Assembly (NCBI GenBank): GCA_025454255.1
Contig: JALOOU010000006.1
Location: 1-64,000 of the forward strand
DNA: 64,000 bases
From: Desulfobacterales bacterium
GTDB taxonomy: Bacteria > Desulfobacterota > Desulfobacteria > Desulfobacterales > SpSt-501
Reading direction: 5' to 3'
The position numbers and the translations under genes are program-made. Under the pieces are notes generated by a model that was given only the letters and a program-made list of their open reading frames with translations, did no database searches and had not been told where the DNA came from. Within the stretch, counting starts at the first letter, position 1, and each line of letters begins with the position of its first letter. This document shows positions 1-7,659 of this stretch, piece by piece.

Positions 1-78
1 CGTCTTCCCATGGTCGATGTGCCCAATCGTCCCCACATTCACGTGCGGCTTCGTTCGCTCAAACTTCTGCTTGGCCAT
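1..78 (-). CDS. tuf: Elongation factor Tu, N-terminal fragment (runs off the window)
   Basis: The minus strand reads [20 protein letters not shown], followed by a residue run ending in the DHGKT P-loop, which is the invariant start of EF-Tu. The GTPase delivers aminoacyl-tRNA to the ribosome. Only 26 codons are inside the window. A purine-rich GGAAGAGGAGATGGCC stretch places a good ribosome binding site before the ATG. The gene is the last visible member of a tRNA-tuf operon whose four tRNA genes lie directly upstream, the same order as E. coli thrU-tyrU-glyT-thrT-tufB. Confidence 0.95.
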   Translation of the reverse strand, partial: MAKQKFERTKPHVNVGTIGHIDHGKT

Positions 79-159
79 CTCCTCTTCCCTCCGCAAAAAG
101 GTAACATGTGATTAACATTGGAACACCCATCCACGCCGCAAGCGACGGTCGGTCACAAG

Positions 160-236
160 TGGAGCCCACGACCGGAATCGAACCGGTGGACCTCTTCCTT
201 ACCAAGGAAGCGCTCTACCGACTGAGCTACGTGGGC
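160..236 (-). tRNA. tRNA-Thr (anticodon GGU)
   Basis: The minus strand folds as a full cloverleaf: acceptor GCCCACG/CGTGGGC, D-arm GCTC/GAGC, anticodon stem CTTCC/GGAAG with loop TTGGTAA, and T-loop TTCGATT. The discriminator is T and CCA is encoded. It is the tRNA nearest to tuf. Confidence 0.95.
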
Positions 237-284
237 CCAAGGCCTTTAAATGCACATCCGTTTTTCGGGCAGCTTCGATGCGTG

Positions 285-360
<76 letters not shown>

Positions 361-508
361 ATGGACACTAGGGTACCGCATGACGCCGAACCACACCGCG
401 CATGCGCGGGTCCAATCTGACACGAAGACCGATGCAGGACGTCCTGTAGTGACTATCGATCTCGAACGGCGCCGCCGAAATCTCCTACAAAAGACCGCTT
501 GTTGAGGC

Positions 509-593
509 TGGTGGTGGGGGGAGGATTCGAACCTCCGAAGGCATCGCCGACAGATTTACAGTCTGTTCCCTTTGACCGCTCGGGAACCCCACC
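509..593 (-). tRNA. tRNA-Tyr (anticodon GUA)
   Basis: This 85-nt class II tRNA has acceptor GGTGGGG/CCCCACC, anticodon stem-loop CAGACTGTAAATCTG, a long variable arm as expected for bacterial tRNA-Tyr, T-loop TTCGAAT and encoded CCA. It is the second gene of the operon. Confidence 0.95.
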
Positions 594-661
594 CTGACAA
601 CAATCGGTTCATCGGGTTTCAGGGGCCTCCCCGAAAAACCACGCCCCTCCCCGTCGATGCC

Positions 662-737
662 TGGAGCCAGCGGAGGGACTCGAACCCCCGACCCACTGAT
701 TACAAATCAGTAGCTCTACCAGCTGAGCTACGCTGGC
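662..737 (-). tRNA. tRNA-Thr (anticodon UGU)
   Basis: Acceptor GCCAGCG/CGCTGGC, anticodon arm CTGATTTGTAATCAG, T-loop TTCGAGT and encoded CCA. It is the promoter-proximal tRNA of the operon; with the GGU isoacceptor downstream, two threonine tRNAs flank Tyr and Gly as in the classical tufB operon. Confidence 0.95.
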
Positions 738-806
738 GTCAGAACACGCCCCCTGCAAGCCGGGGAATTCGCACCAAAGAGCTCCCCAAGGCTTACAAAA
801 AAGAAC

Positions 807-835
807 CTTTTAGAAGTTTTAGGAATGTGTGTCAA
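807..835 (-). promoter_or_regulatory. Sigma-70 promoter of the tRNA-tuf operon
   Basis: On the minus strand an exact TTGACA is followed after 17 bases by TAAAAG. This places the start site about 60 bases upstream of the first tRNA. Confidence 0.8.
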
Positions 836-1038
836 GACAAATTTTCAGACAGTATAGATCCATCCGTTCAAAAAGCAATCTTTTTTTCGCGCTGGCGCCG
901 GAACCGGGGCAACGGTGGACTGCCCGCCGGCGGCCCCCCGTTGATCCCGCGAGGGGATCATGATATCGTCTGTTAACAAAAAGACGGCTCAACGCCTTCG
1001 ACCTTGCGGCAGGCGGATCCGGCGCGGGGGAACCCGGG

Positions 1039-1067
1039 TTGACATCCTCCGGGCTATTTGATCTATG
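1039..1067 (+). promoter_or_regulatory. Candidate sigma-70 promoter for mltD and the P-loop ATPase
   Basis: An exact TTGACA is followed after 17 bases by TCTATG, a weak -10. It lies about 90 bases before the mltD start, and no better candidate is visible. Confidence 0.4.
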
Positions 1068-1156
1068 GGGCCCCACGCCCCCCAGGGGCGATCGCTTCCC
1101 GGCGGGTCCGGCACCCGCATGCCGCCCCGCCGACGTAACCCTCAAGGAGCAAACGC

Positions 1157-3022
1157 ATGCATCTTCGCCGCTTTTTGACTGCCGCGGGCGCCATGGCCGC
1201 ACTGTTCGCGATGGGCTGCGCCCACGAGCCCCCCGATCGGTCGCCGAGCGCCTTCCCGGCCGCTGCGCCCGCTGCAGCACCGGCCCCCAAGCTGCCGGCG
1301 CAGGGCCCTCCCGGCACCCGCGCCGCAGAGGTCCCGCTCCCCAAAGCGCCGGCCGCCCTCCCGGCCCCCGCCGACCGCACGGCCGTCCCGCCGGGCAGCG
1401 GCGAGGAGTGCGCCGTCGAGGAGGAGGGCGAGTCGCAGGCCGAGGCGACCGGCGCGGAGGCGGCGTTGAACCAGGCCCTGGCCCTCTGTCAGCAGGCGCA
1501 GCAAAAATGGCAGGCGGGCGACCTGGACCAGGCCATCGGCCTGCTCGACGACGCCTATGCCCTCATCCTCGAGGTCGACCCGGGCAACGACGCCCTCTTG
1601 ACGCAGGAGAAGGAGGACCTGCGCTTCACCATTTCCAAGCGCATCATGGAGATCTACTCCTCGCGGCGCGTCGCGGTCAACGGCCAGCGCAATGCCATTC
1701 CCCTCACGCTGAACGTCCACGTCCAGAACGAAATCGACGCCTTCACCGTCGGCCGTGAACGGGAGTTCTTCGCGGAGGCCTACCGCCGCTCCGGAAAATA
1801 CCGCCCCAAGATCGAGGCCGCGTTCAAGGAGGCCGGCCTGCCGCCGGAGCTCTCCTGGCTGCCGCTGATCGAGAGCGGCTATAAGGTGACCGCCCTCTCG
1901 CCGGCACGGGCGCTGGGCCTGTGGCAGTTCATCCCCTCCACCGGCTACCGCTACAACCTCAACCGCGACGGCTACATCGACGAGCGCATGGACCCGGAAA
2001 AGGCCACGCAGGGAGCCATCGCCTATCTCAAGGACCTGCACGACATGTTCGGCGATTGGTCCACCGCCCTGGCGGCCTACAACTGCGGCGAGCACCGGGT
2101 CATGCGCACCATCCAGAGCCAGAACATAAACTACTTGGACGATTTCTGGGATCTTTACGAGCGCCTGCCGCGCGAGACCGCCCGCTACGTGCCGCGCTTT
2201 CTGGCAACCCTGCACATCGTGACCGCCCCCGAAAAATTCGGCCTGGACGCCGTCGCGCCGGAGCCGGAGCTGGCCTACGAGACGGTGACGGTGCCGCGGC
2301 AAGTGCCGCTTCAGAGCATCGCCCAGGCGACCGGCATCGAGGCCGGCCTGCTGCGCGAACTCAACGCCGAACTGCGGCAGGGCGTGCTGCCCGAGAACGG
2401 TTATGAGCTGCGGGTCCCCCCCGGCAGCGCCGAGCGCGTGACGGCCAAGATCGACGACATCGCGCCCTACCGCCCCAGACGCGTGACGACGATCCGCCAC
2501 ACCGTGCGCAAGCGCGAGACGATCGAGAGCGTGGCGCGGCGCTACGGCGCCGAGGTGCAGAGCCTTCTGGCCGCAAACAACCTGCGCCGGTCCCAGCCGC
2601 TTGCCGCCGGCCAAACGCTGCGGGTGCCTCTGGTCGATTGCCCCCCCGGCGAGCCGCCCGCGGCGGCCCCGGCGCTCGTCGGCAAACGCCAGCCCATCGA
2701 ACACACGGTGCGCGCAGGCGACTCCCTCTGGAACCTGGCCCAGCGCTACCACACCACCACGCAGGAGATCCAGCGCCTGAACCAGTTGAAGGGAACCTCC
2801 ATCACCGTCGGCCAGACCCTGAAAATCGCACCGGCCGCGCCGGCCGCACCCGCCAGGGCAGCGGCGGCGAAGCCCAAGCCCGTCACCTACGCCGTGCGCC
2901 GGGGCGACACGCTGCAGGGCATCGCCCGCAGCCACAACATGGCCCTGGAGCGGCTGCTGGCATTGAACAACCTCACCCCCCGCACCAAGATCATCCCGGG
3001 CCAAAAAATCCTCGTAGAATGA
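1157..3022 (+). CDS. mltD: Membrane-bound lytic murein transglycosylase D-like lipoprotein with three LysM domains
   Basis: This is a peptidoglycan-cleaving enzyme anchored in the outer membrane. The protein is 621 aa. Residues 1-20 form a lipoprotein signal with lipobox MGC, followed by a Pro/Ala-rich linker. The SLT domain covers about residues 205-330 with the catalytic glutamate in LPLIESGY and the downstream GLWQFIPSTGY and AAYNCGE motifs typical of MltD. Three LysM repeats follow at about residues 440-490, 515-560 and 575-620, each starting HTV/YAV and containing a G(D/E)(S/T)L-like core; they bind glycan strands. The start is set by AAGGAG 8 bases before the ATG. The stop overlaps the next gene's start (ATGA), so the two are translationally coupled. 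Confidence 0.9.
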   Translation: MHLRRFLTAAGAMAALFAMGCAHEPPDRSPSAFPAAAPAAAPAPKLPAQGPPGTRAAEVPLPKAPAALPAPADRTAVPPGSGEECAVEEEGESQAEATGAEAALNQALALCQQAQQKWQAGDLDQAIGLLDDAYALILEVDPGNDALLTQEKEDLRFTISKRIMEIYSSRRVAVNGQRNAIPLTLNVHVQNEIDAFTVGREREFFAEAYRRSGKYRPKIEAAFKEAGLPPELSWLPLIESGYKVTALSPARALGLWQFIPSTGYRYNLNRDGYIDERMDPEKATQGAIAYLKDLHDMFGDWSTALAAYNCGEHRVMRTIQSQNINYLDDFWDLYERLPRETARYVPRFLATLHIVTAPEKFGLDAVAPEPELAYETVTVPRQVPLQSIAQATGIEAGLLRELNAELRQGVLPENGYELRVPPGSAERVTAKIDDIAPYRPRRVTTIRHTVRKRETIESVARRYGAEVQSLLAANNLRRSQPLAAGQTLRVPLVDCPPGEPPAAAPALVGKRQPIEHTVRAGDSLWNLAQRYHTTTQEIQRLNQLKGTSITVGQTLKIAPAAPAAPARAAAAKPKPVTYAVRRGDTLQGIARSHNMALERLLALNNLTPRTKIIPGQKILVE

Positions 3023-3552
3023 GCGCCGTCCGCAGGACCCAATGGCGCATCATCACCGGTGCGCCCTGCTCGGGCAAGACGGCGGTCATCGCGGAGCTCT
3101 CCCGCCGGGGGCACCCGGTGGTGGCCGAAACCGCCCGCGCCGTAATCGACCGGGAGCTGGCCCGGGGCCGGCGCCTGGAGGAGATCAAGGCGGACGCGGC
3201 CGCCTTCGAGGGGCAAATCTTCCGCACGAAGCTCGAACTGGAGAGCCGCCTGCCGGCGGAGGAGCCGCTTTTCCTCGACCGCGGGCTGCCCGACAGCATC
3301 GCCTACTACACGCTGGAGGGGCTGGACCCGCGGGAGCCCCTGCGCCACAGCCGCCGCATCGCGTACCGGCGCGTGTTCCTGTTCGAGCGCCTGGAGTTTC
3401 TGAAAGACCCGGTGCGCTCGGAAGACCCGCAGACGGCGGCGCGGATCGAACGGCTGATCGCGGAGGCCTACGGCCGCCTGGGGTACCCCATCGTGCGGGT
3501 GCCGGTGCTCTCGATCGCGGAGCGTGCGGAGTTCGTGCTGGCGCGGGCGTGA
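3019..3552 (+). CDS. P-loop ATPase/kinase-like protein (AAA_28 type)
   Basis: This is a 177-residue nucleotide-binding protein. The Walker A motif is GAPCSGKTAV at about residues 14-23, and FLDRGLPDSIAYY near residue 92 looks like the Walker B/substrate region of small kinases. The size and the motifs VVAETAR and FLDRGLPD match the AAA_28 (NadR/Ttd14-like) family, whose bacterial members mostly have no assigned substrate. It starts inside the mltD stop codon (ATGA overlap) and so is probably co-translated with it. Convergent with the pseudouridine synthase gene, with only 5 bases between the two stops. The substrate cannot be read from the sequence. Confidence 0.7.
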   Translation: MSAVRRTQWRIITGAPCSGKTAVIAELSRRGHPVVAETARAVIDRELARGRRLEEIKADAAAFEGQIFRTKLELESRLPAEEPLFLDRGLPDSIAYYTLEGLDPREPLRHSRRIAYRRVFLFERLEFLKDPVRSEDPQTAARIERLIAEAYGRLGYPIVRVPVLSIAERAEFVLARA

Positions 3553-3557
3553 AACGG

Positions 3558-4268
3558 TCAGCCGGCCGGCGCGTTGACCCAGAGCGCCGCCACCTCCGCC
3601 GCCGTGAGGTGCCGCCAGCGGCCCTCCGGCAGGTCGCCCAGCCGGATGCCGGCAACGCGAATGCGCGCCAGGCCCACGACCTCGTTTCCCACCCGCGCGA
3701 CCATGCGCCGGATCTGCCGGTTGCGGCCCTCCTTGAGAACGATGCGAAACCGGTTCGCGGCGATCCGGGCCACCTCCGCCGGCCGGGTGCGCGTGTTCAG
3801 AATCGGCAGCCCCCGAGCCATGCGCTGCAGCGCCCCGTCCGAAATGGGCCTCGCCACGGTGACCTCGTACTCCTTTTCATGGTCGAAGGAGGGGTGGGAC
3901 AAGCGGTGGTGGAGCCTGCCGTCGTTGGTGAGCAGCAAAAGGCCGGTGGAGTCCTTGTCGAGCCGGCCCACCGGAAAGACCCGCTGGGGGACCTGCACCA
4001 GCTCGAGAACGATGCGCTTGCCGGGGTGGCGGCAGCTGGTCACGTAGCCCGGCGGCTTGTGCAGGGCGATGTAGACCGCCGCCTGGCGCGCATCGACGGG
4101 GAGGCCGTCCACCGCCACCCGGTCGCGTTCCGGGTCGACCTTCGCCCCAAGCTCGGCAACGCTCGCTCCGTTGACCTGCACGCGCCCCGCGCGGATCAGC
4201 GCCTCGCCGTGGCGCCGGGAGCACACCCCGGCGGCGGAGAGGTATTTTTGAAGCCGCACCAGTGCCAT
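3558..4268 (-). CDS. RNA pseudouridine synthase, RsuA/RluB/RluF family
   Basis: It isomerises a specific uridine in rRNA to pseudouridine. The protein is 236 aa. An N-terminal S4 RNA-binding domain (residues 3-50, RLQKYLSAAGVCSRR) precedes the catalytic domain with GRLDKDSTGLLLLTNDG, whose aspartate is the catalytic residue, and the family motif EGRNRQIRRM. The K after RLD is more like RluF than RluB/RsuA, but the target nucleotide cannot be assigned. Its ATG lies 15 bases downstream of the argJ stop, so the two genes are probably one minus-strand unit. Confidence 0.88.
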   Translation of the reverse strand: MALVRLQKYLSAAGVCSRRHGEALIRAGRVQVNGASVAELGAKVDPERDRVAVDGLPVDARQAAVYIALHKPPGYVTSCRHPGKRIVLELVQVPQRVFPVGRLDKDSTGLLLLTNDGRLHHRLSHPSFDHEKEYEVTVARPISDGALQRMARGLPILNTRTRPAEVARIAANRFRIVLKEGRNRQIRRMVARVGNEVVGLARIRVAGIRLGDLPEGRWRHLTAAEVAALWVNAPAG

Positions 4269-4283
4269 CTGCGGGGCCCGGGG

Positions 4284-5468
4284 CTAGCTGCGGTAGTCCG
4301 CGTTGATCTTGACGTAGTCGATTGAAAAATCGCAGGTGTAGACCGCATCCCGGCCCGGGCCCATGTGCAGGTCGATGGCGATCCCGAACGCGTCGGTCTT
4401 CAGCACGCGGGCGGCCTCGGCCTCCACCGCCTTGCCGCAGCCGACGCCGCCGGCCACCATCTGAACCGCACCGATGAACACATCGACCCGGCTGGGATCG
4501 AAGGCCACGCCGGCCCGGCCTGCCGCCGCGAGGATCCGGCCCCAGTTGGCATCCTCCCCGAAGAGCGCGGTTTTCACCAGGGGCGAGTTGGCCACCGTGT
4601 CGGCGATGCGGTGGGCGTCGGCGTCGCTGGCCGCGCCGCGCACCTCGATCTGCACGAGCTTGTTGGCTCCTTCGGCGTCCTTCACCACCCAGGTGGCCAA
4701 GGCGAGCATCGTCTGATCCAGGAGCGCCTGAAACTGCGCCCGATCCTCGGCGGTCCGGACCGCAGCCCCGGAGACGCCGCTGGCCATCAGCAGGATGGTG
4801 TCGTTGGTGCTGGTGTCGCCGTCGACGGTGATGCGGTTGAAGGAGCGGTTCGCGCCGGCCGCCAGCAGCGCATGCAGGCTGGCGGCGTCCACGCGGGCGT
4901 CGGTCATGATGAAGCAGAGCATGGTGGCCACATCCGGCCGGATCATGCCGGCCCCCTTGGCCACCCCGGTCACGGTGACCGGCCTGCCGTCGATTCGGGC
5001 CTGCCGCGAGACCGCCTTCGGCACCCGGTCGGTGGTCATGATCGCCTCGGCGAAGTCCGCGACCCCTTCCGGTCGCAGCGCCGCCGCGAGACCGGGCAGC
5101 GCCCGCTCGATGGGCTCGATCGGCAGCGGCTCGCCGATGACCCCGGTGGATGCCACCAGCACCTGCTCCTCGGCGCCCTGGATCGCCTGCGCCGCCGCCC
5201 GCGCCATGCGGCGGGCATCCCGGTCGCCGGCATCGCCCGTGCAGCAGTTGGCATTGCCGCTGTTGGCGATCACGGCCCGGCAGAGCCCTCCCCGCACGCG
5301 CTCGCGATCGAGCCGCACCGGCGCCGCCTGCACCCGGTTGCGGGTGAAGAGCCCGGCCACGCTGGCCGCAGGATCGCAAACGATCAGGCCGAGGTCCTTG
5401 CGGCCGTTCTTTTTGATGCCGGCGGCGACTCCGGCCGCCGTGAACCCGGGGCAGGCAACGATCTGCAT
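4284..5468 (-). CDS. argJ: Bifunctional glutamate N-acetyltransferase / amino-acid acetyltransferase ArgJ
   Basis: It recycles the acetyl group between N-acetylornithine and glutamate in arginine synthesis. From the chosen ATG (MQIVACPGFTAAG) the product is 394 aa, normal for the family. The autoproteolysis region reads KGAGMIRPDVATML, with the conserved AT-ML cleavage threonine, and ANSGNANCCTG near residue 90 is the oxyanion-hole region. The start at 5468 is preferred because AAGGA sits 9 bases upstream; an ATG three codons earlier would have its Shine-Dalgarno abutting the start, and the longer N-terminus in the ORF list is not family-like. No other arginine genes are nearby. Confidence 0.92.
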   Translation of the reverse strand: MQIVACPGFTAAGVAAGIKKNGRKDLGLIVCDPAASVAGLFTRNRVQAAPVRLDRERVRGGLCRAVIANSGNANCCTGDAGDRDARRMARAAAQAIQGAEEQVLVASTGVIGEPLPIEPIERALPGLAAALRPEGVADFAEAIMTTDRVPKAVSRQARIDGRPVTVTGVAKGAGMIRPDVATMLCFIMTDARVDAASLHALLAAGANRSFNRITVDGDTSTNDTILLMASGVSGAAVRTAEDRAQFQALLDQTMLALATWVVKDAEGANKLVQIEVRGAASDADAHRIADTVANSPLVKTALFGEDANWGRILAAAGRAGVAFDPSRVDVFIGAVQMVAGGVGCGKAVEAEAARVLKTDAFGIAIDLHMGPGRDAVYTCDFSIDYVKINADYRS

Positions 5469-5634
5469 CGCGGTCATTCCTTTCGTGGCACGTTGCGTTC
5501 CTGCGGCGACGGGAGGCGGCAGTGAGGCCCCCGCCGGCCGCAGCAACCGGAACCGTTTGAATTAAATGTTAATTTGACAGAATCCCGATCGCTTGTCAAT
5601 CGGGGCGCGCGTGCGGCCGGCAACGCCTTCGTGT

Positions 5635-5663
5635 TTGACAGCCGACCTGGCTTGAGCTAATCA
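5635..5663 (+). promoter_or_regulatory. Candidate promoter for the selenoprotein-AEC-truA operon
   Basis: An exact TTGACA lies 17 bases from TAATCA. The -10 is weak. The ribosome binding site GAAAGGA of the first gene follows about 30 bases downstream. Confidence 0.4.
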
Positions 5664-5708
5664 GGCTCTCCACTGGCCGAACGCCCTCGGCCCGAAAGGA
5701 CCCTGGCC

Positions 5709-5891
5709 ATGCCGACCATCGACTGGAGCTGCAAACGCTGCCGCGCCCGCTTGGAGCTGCGGCGCACCTGAACCCGCGTCCGCGTGCGCTGCAGGGCCTG
5801 CGGCGCCGAATACCCCGTGGCCGACTTCCGGCAGGAGATCGACGCAGCCGCCGAGGAGGAGCTGGCCGACGTCCGCTGCGACCGACTCTGA
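5709..5891 (+). CDS. Small dual-CXXC protein with in-frame UGA, probable selenoprotein
   Basis: No standard ORF caller reports this gene because a TGA occurs at codon 21 (5769-5771). Read through as selenocysteine, it gives a 60-residue protein: MPTIDWSCKRCRARLELRRT, then Sec, then TRVRVRCRACGAEYPVADF and an acidic helix. Two CXXC pairs (CKRC, CRAC) form a probable zinc ribbon with the Sec between them. I recall an annotated family of small dual-CXXC (seleno)proteins in Desulfobacterota that fits, but cannot check it. Support: GAAAGGA sits 8 bases before the ATG; the frame stays open after the TGA to a stop that overlaps the next ATG by one base (TGATG); and a 9-bp hairpin with loop GGC lies 23 nt after the TGA. 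The alternative is a pseudogene with a nonsense mutation. Its biochemical role is unknown. Confidence 0.72.
5786..5806 (+). promoter_or_regulatory. Bacterial SECIS-like hairpin
   Basis: GCGCTGCAG and CTGCGGCGC form a 9-bp stem with one G-U pair, closing the 3-nt loop GGC. The loop begins 23 nt after the UGA and starts with two guanines, which fits the known bacterial SECIS geometry (G in the first loop positions, roughly 16-37 nt from UGA). Very GC-rich DNA forms chance hairpins easily, so this is support rather than proof. Confidence 0.6.
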
Positions 5892-6808
5892 TGGCACTCG
5901 TCCTCAACAGTCTGTTTCCCGTGTTTGCCCTGCTCGCCCTCGGCAGCCTCCTGCGGCGCCTCAACGCCACCACCGAGGCGTTCATCGCTGTCTCCGACCG
6001 GCTGGTTTACTACGTCTTCTTCCCGGCGATGCTCTTCTGGAAGCTCGGCGGATCGCCGCTGAAGCTCGCCGATGACCTGGGTCTCGCCTCGGCGGTGACC
6101 GCCGCCGTTCTGACGGTCTATGGGGCAAGCACCGCGTGCATCGTGCTGGGCAAAATCGATGCCTTCCAGGCCGGCGCGTTTTCCCAGAGCTGCTTTCGGA
6201 TCAACACCTACGTCGGCATGGCGGTTTCCATCAGCGCGTTCGGAGAAGCAGGGGGGCGGTATTTTGCCGTCCTGATCGGGCTCACCATCCCGACCCTCAA
6301 CCTGCTCTCCGTCGCCACGCTGATCTGGTTCGGTGCGCAGCGAACACCGGTGGCGAAGCGCATCGCTCAAACCGCCCGCGCGCTCCTGCTGAACCCGTTG
6401 ATCTTAGGCTGCCTGGCGGGGATCGGCTACGGTCAGACGGCGGCCGGTTTTCCGACGTTCATCGACCATACGCTGCGGCTGGCCTCCTCCGTCACCCTGC
6501 CGCTGGCGCTGCTTTCCATCGGCGGGAGCCTCACGCTCAAGGGGTTCAGGAGCCACTGGCGCCTGTCGCTGCTCGCGTCTTTTTTCAAACTGGCGGTCCT
6601 GCCCGCGGCGGGCTTCTGCTGGTTGCGCGCCGCCGGCCTCAACGGGCTGCCCTTCAGCGTCGGCATGTTGTACCTTGCCCTGCCGACCTCGACGGCGCTC
6701 TACCTTCTCTCGGCCCAGCTCAACAGCGACACGCAGCTGGCGGCGACCGCCATCGCCCTCTCGACCCTCCTGGCGTTCGGGCCGATGGCGGCGGTGTTGC
6801 TGCTGTAA
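5891..6808 (+). CDS. AEC (auxin efflux carrier) family permease
   Basis: This is a 305-residue inner-membrane protein with about ten hydrophobic segments in the 5+5 arrangement of the AEC family. The first segment reads LFPVFALLALGSLLRR, RLVYYVFFPAMLFWK is the usual second segment, and there is a conserved NTYVGMA region around residue 105. Bacterial members export or take up organic acids such as malate; the substrate here is not evident. Its ATG overlaps the stop of the small UGA-containing gene by one base, so its translation is probably coupled to read-through of that gene. Confidence 0.8.
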   Translation: MALVLNSLFPVFALLALGSLLRRLNATTEAFIAVSDRLVYYVFFPAMLFWKLGGSPLKLADDLGLASAVTAAVLTVYGASTACIVLGKIDAFQAGAFSQSCFRINTYVGMAVSISAFGEAGGRYFAVLIGLTIPTLNLLSVATLIWFGAQRTPVAKRIAQTARALLLNPLILGCLAGIGYGQTAAGFPTFIDHTLRLASSVTLPLALLSIGGSLTLKGFRSHWRLSLLASFFKLAVLPAAGFCWLRAAGLNGLPFSVGMLYLALPTSTALYLLSAQLNSDTQLAATAIALSTLLAFGPMAAVLLL

Positions 6809-6827
6809 AACGGCGGGGCGGTGCGGC

Positions 6828-7571
6828 ATGCTCAACTTCCGGCTCACCATCGAGTACGACGGCAGCGATTACAGCGGCTGGCAGCGGCAATCTTCAAAAC
6901 CGACGGTCCAGGCTGAAATCGAAAAGGCCCTGGCCACCATGACCCGCTCGGCCGTCACCCTGCACGGGGCGGGCCGCACCGATGCCGGCGTGCACGCCCT
7001 GGGCCAGGTCGCCAGCTTCCGCTGCGACACGCGCCTGGCGCCCGATCAACTGCTCAAAGGCTTGAACAGCCTGCTGCCGCCGGACATCGCCATCCGCGAG
7101 TGCTGCCGTGCGCCGGAGGAGTTCCACGCCCGCTTCTCCGCCAAAAGCAAGCGCTACGGCTACCGGGTCCTGAACCGGGAGGTTCGCAGCGCCCTCGAAC
7201 GCCGCACCAGCTGGTTCCTCCACACGCCCCTGGACCTGGCCGCGATGCAGCAGGCGGCCGACCGGCTCTGCGGACGCCGCGATTTCAAGGCCTTCGAAAG
7301 CGCCGGCAGCCCCAGGGCCCACACGGTCCGGGAGGTCACCGCGGCCGAGTGGGTCTGCGACCGACAGCAGCCCGGCCTGCTCTTTTTCCAGATCGCGGCG
7401 GACGGATTCCTGCGCTGCATGGTGCGCAACATCGTGGGGACCTTGGTTGCCGTCGGCCGCGGAGCGCTCGCCCCGGCGGGCATCGACGCGATCCTGGACT
7501 CCCGCGACCGGCGGCGGGCCGGCCCGACCGCCCCGGCCCGCGGGCTCTTCCTCCTGGAGGTGCGGTATTGA
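6828..7571 (+). CDS. truA: tRNA pseudouridine(38-40) synthase TruA
   Basis: It converts uridines 38-40 of the tRNA anticodon stem to pseudouridine. The product is 247 aa. The opening LTIEYDGSDYSGWQRQ, the catalytic-aspartate motif GAGRTDAGVHALGQVASF at about residues 44-61, the KRYGYRV motif and the C-terminal FLRCMVRNIVGTL are all TruA signatures. The ATG was chosen by homology of the first residues; the ORF track extends far upstream into the preceding gene. It follows the AEC gene by 19 bases. Confidence 0.95.
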   Translation: MLNFRLTIEYDGSDYSGWQRQSSKPTVQAEIEKALATMTRSAVTLHGAGRTDAGVHALGQVASFRCDTRLAPDQLLKGLNSLLPPDIAIRECCRAPEEFHARFSAKSKRYGYRVLNREVRSALERRTSWFLHTPLDLAAMQQAADRLCGRRDFKAFESAGSPRAHTVREVTAAEWVCDRQQPGLLFFQIAADGFLRCMVRNIVGTLVAVGRGALAPAGIDAILDSRDRRRAGPTAPARGLFLLEVRY

Positions 7572-7659
7572 AATCGACGCGAGGGGATGGTATAGGTGGC
7601 CCCCGCCTCTGATGGCAGGCCCGGCCGCCGCCGATATCAACGCTAAGGAGCATGCCGCC

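Larger units (their letters stand above)
738..1156. other. Divergent non-coding region between the tRNA operon and mltD
   Basis: No convincing gene is present. It holds the tRNA promoter at its left and a candidate promoter for mltD at its right (TTGACA at 1039). The ORFs listed here have no family signature and are shadows of one another. Confidence 0.6.

Noticed and set aside
1142-3004. 620-codon ORF antisense to mltD
   Set aside because: It is a shadow of the high-GC3 mltD frame: Gly/Arg/Leu/His-rich, no family motif, whereas the plus strand has clear SLT and LysM domains.
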